The translations under genes and the position numbers were made by a program. DNA of 64,000 nt from contig JACKGY010000003.1 of NCBI GenBank assembly GCA_020639295.1, forward strand, positions 496,001-560,000, written 5' to 3'. Within the stretch, counting starts at the first letter, position 1, and the number at the start of each line of letters is the position of its first letter. The DNA is from Planctomycetota bacterium (GTDB lineage Bacteria > Planctomycetota > GCA-002687715 > DRQF01). Below are positions 62,632 to 64,000 of this stretch, in pieces. A model generated the notes under the pieces. It was not told the origin of the DNA and made no database searches. It saw nothing but the letters and a program-made list of their open reading frames with translations.

Positions 62632-64000
62632 TCAGGGTCCTTCCAGGGCCTCGCGCACCGGCGCGAGCGCGCCGTGCTTGTTCTTCAGGGCCGCGAGGGT
62701 CTCGCCCGCGCCCTCGCAGCGCGAGAGCGCCTTCACGAAGGCGGCGGCGCAGCTGCCGAGCGGACGCGCAGGATCGAGTCCGGCGCGATCGCTGCTCGGC
62801 ACCTCCCAGTCCTCGAGCAGAGCATGCTTCGCCGCCGCCTCGAGGCTCTTCGCCGCGTCGGCAGGGCCGAGAACCTGGCACAGCCGCGCCATGGCCTCGA
62901 GGGCACCGAGCGATCGGGCCCAGTCGGAGTAGCGCATGCTTTGGCCCGAGAGCCGGGAGTCGAAGTCCTCCACGAGGGCCGCGATGGTCCGACCCAGTCC
63001 CTTCACGACGCTCTCGTCGGCCACCTCGGTCAGGGCAGCGGCGAGCGCCGGGACGAGGTCGGGCTCCGGCTTCTTCAGGGCGGCGAGGAGCGGCTTGGTG
63101 GCTTCGGGGAGCTTGGTCAGACCGAGCAGGCGTGCCGCCTCGCGGCGGACGTCGAGCCCTTCCTTCTCCGTCACCACGAGCTTGCCCAGGACGGCGAGGA
63201 GGCTCTTCGGGTCCTCCTGGGCGATGAGGAGGTCGGCGGCCTCGCGCCCGCAGGCACCGCCGAGACGGAGACGTTCGAGCAGGCTCTTCCGATCCTGCGG
63301 CAGCTCCTCGCCGGGCTTGCCCCAGTAGGTCTCCTCGTCCTTCGACCAGGCGGCGGAGAACGAGGACAGCTCGGTCAGGTCGATGGCGAACTTGCCCTTG
63401 TCGGCGCGCTTGGGCGCGACCGCGAGTCTCCGCACCCTGAAGATCCGCCACATCTCCTCGGCGATCTCCGGTGGGAAGCCGTGACCGCTGTCGGGCAGCT
63501 CGGTGTAGATGAAGTCCCAGTCGATGCGGCGGAAGGCCTCGGCGGCCTGGCGGTCGCCCGCCACGCCGACGACCGCGTCGTTGGCGCCGTGGTGGATGTA
63601 GACCGGGGTCAGGCTCTTCTCGAAGGGGCTCGTGCTCCGGAATCCGCCGCCCGCCATCGGCGCGACCACGGCGAAGAGCTGGGGATACCTCTGGCCGAAG
63701 TGCCAGCTGCCGAAGCCGCCCATCGAGTGGCCGGTGAGGTAGACGCGGTTGAGGTCGACGTTGTAGGCGAGCTCGACCTCCTCCAGCACGGTCCGCACGA
63801 AGGAATCGTTCACCGGCGCCGACCAGGGCGCCTGGCGCGCGGTCGGACAGACCACGATGTAGCCGTACCGCGCCGCGCCGGTGGCGTAGAAGTTCATCGC
63901 CGAGGACCCGGAGCCGACCACGTCCTTGCCGTCCTTGCCATCCGGACCGCCGCCGTGCAGGCCGAGCACCAGGGGCCAGCAGTGCTCCGGATCGTAGTCG
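62632..64000 (-). CDS. Alpha/beta hydrolase with helical-repeat C-terminus (5' partial)
   Basis: The gene runs off the right edge; 456 codons are visible. The first part is an esterase/PHB-depolymerase-like alpha/beta hydrolase: LGLHGGGPDG oxyanion region, the nucleophile Ser in TGHSMGGFGSWHF, IHHGANDAVV (acid) and ELPDSGHGFPPE (His). After a linker, the last 230 residues are Ala/Leu-rich HEAT-like repeats (REAARLLGLTKLPEATKPLLAAL). The N-terminus, which probably holds a signal peptide, is missing. It lies just upstream of the S9 peptidase in the same operon. Confidence 0.8.
   Translation of the reverse strand, partial: DYDPEHCWPLVLGLHGGGPDGKDGKDVVGSGSSAMNFYATGAARYGYIVVCPTARQAPWSAPVNDSFVRTVLEEVELAYNVDLNRVYLTGHSMGGFGSWHFGQRYPQLFAVVAPMAGGGFRSTSPFEKSLTPVYIHHGANDAVVGVAGDRQAAEAFRRIDWDFIYTELPDSGHGFPPEIAEEMWRIFRVRRLAVAPKRADKGKFAIDLTELSSFSAAWSKDEETYWGKPGEELPQDRKSLLERLRLGGACGREAADLLIAQEDPKSLLAVLGKLVVTEKEGLDVRREAARLLGLTKLPEATKPLLAALKKPEPDLVPALAAALTEVADESVVKGLGRTIAALVEDFDSRLSGQSMRYSDWARSLGALEAMARLCQVLGPADAAKSLEAAAKHALLEDWEVPSSDRAGLDPARPLGSCAAAFVKALSRCEGAGETLAALKNKHGALAPVREALEGP

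Overview
The window is a very GC-rich bacterial chromosome segment, densely packed with genes that share one codon style. There are no insertion sequences, integrases, phage genes or CRISPR arrays. Gene content suggests a Gram-negative heterotroph outside the common model groups: DUF1570-like secreted proteins, a GldA/F/G-type transporter with a DUF4340 partner, several fatty-acid oxidation clusters, many secreted proteins of unknown role, and an ECF sigma factor with a soluble partner. My best guess is Planctomycetota or a neighbouring deep lineage. This is an inference from family content and was not tested by phylogeny.

Layout. 1-1.5 kb: the end of an HDOD - receiver - PAS signalling operon. 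1.5-6.7 kb: an acyl-CoA dehydrogenase, a stand-alone CTP-synthase-glutaminase-like protein without its catalytic residues, and the TldD/TldE peptidase pair. 6.8-12.7 kb: a complete suf iron-sulfur operon (Rrf2 regulator, sufB, C, D, S and a DUF59/sufT gene), followed by three tandem copies of an 82-bp repeat. 13-18 kb: two secreted DUF1570-like proteins, a VOC protein and an AraC/GyrI-like regulator. 18-24 kb: an EI24 membrane protein, a membrane-anchored alkaline-phosphatase-superfamily enzyme, a beta-propeller/solute-binding-protein fusion, a zinc ribbon and tRNA-Val. 24.4-27.7 kb: UDP-glucose dehydrogenase, an ECF sigma / anti-sigma / helical-repeat operon, and a 60-residue gene with its own promoter and terminator.

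28-41 kb is a beta-oxidation region in two minus-strand blocks. One holds thiolase, cyclophilin, enoyl-CoA hydratase, thiolase and a LeuB-type dehydrogenase. The other holds thiolase, a lipoprotein, 3-hydroxyacyl-CoA dehydrogenase, two acyl-CoA dehydrogenases and possibly a metallo-beta-lactamase-fold hydrolase. A ribonuclease Z gene lies between them on the other strand. 41-46 kb holds an SIS isomerase, a lipoprotein, Nudix, ABC-F, apt and a secreted membrane-tailed protein. 46-52 kb holds a Tat-exported asparaginase and four glycosyltransferases. 52.4-57.3 kb is the four-gene Gld-like transporter operon. 57.3-64 kb holds a topoisomerase III with a histone-like tail, an S9 peptidase and a partial alpha/beta hydrolase.

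Many neighbours are translationally coupled (TGATG, ATGA or GTGA overlaps), so most blocks are operons. Candidate sigma-70-like promoters (TTGnnn, 16-17 bp, an AT-rich -10 hexamer) can be read upstream of several of them. Six unrelated secreted proteins carry the same signal-peptidase context, [L/V]-x-A before Gln, which would leave an N-terminal glutamine. The most unusual items are catalytically dead or altered paralogues (CTP-synthase-like, acyl-CoA dehydrogenase, metallo-beta-lactamase, DUF1570), the propeller/binding-protein fusion, the triplicated lipoprotein inside a beta-oxidation operon, the isolated 60-residue gene and the tandem repeat.
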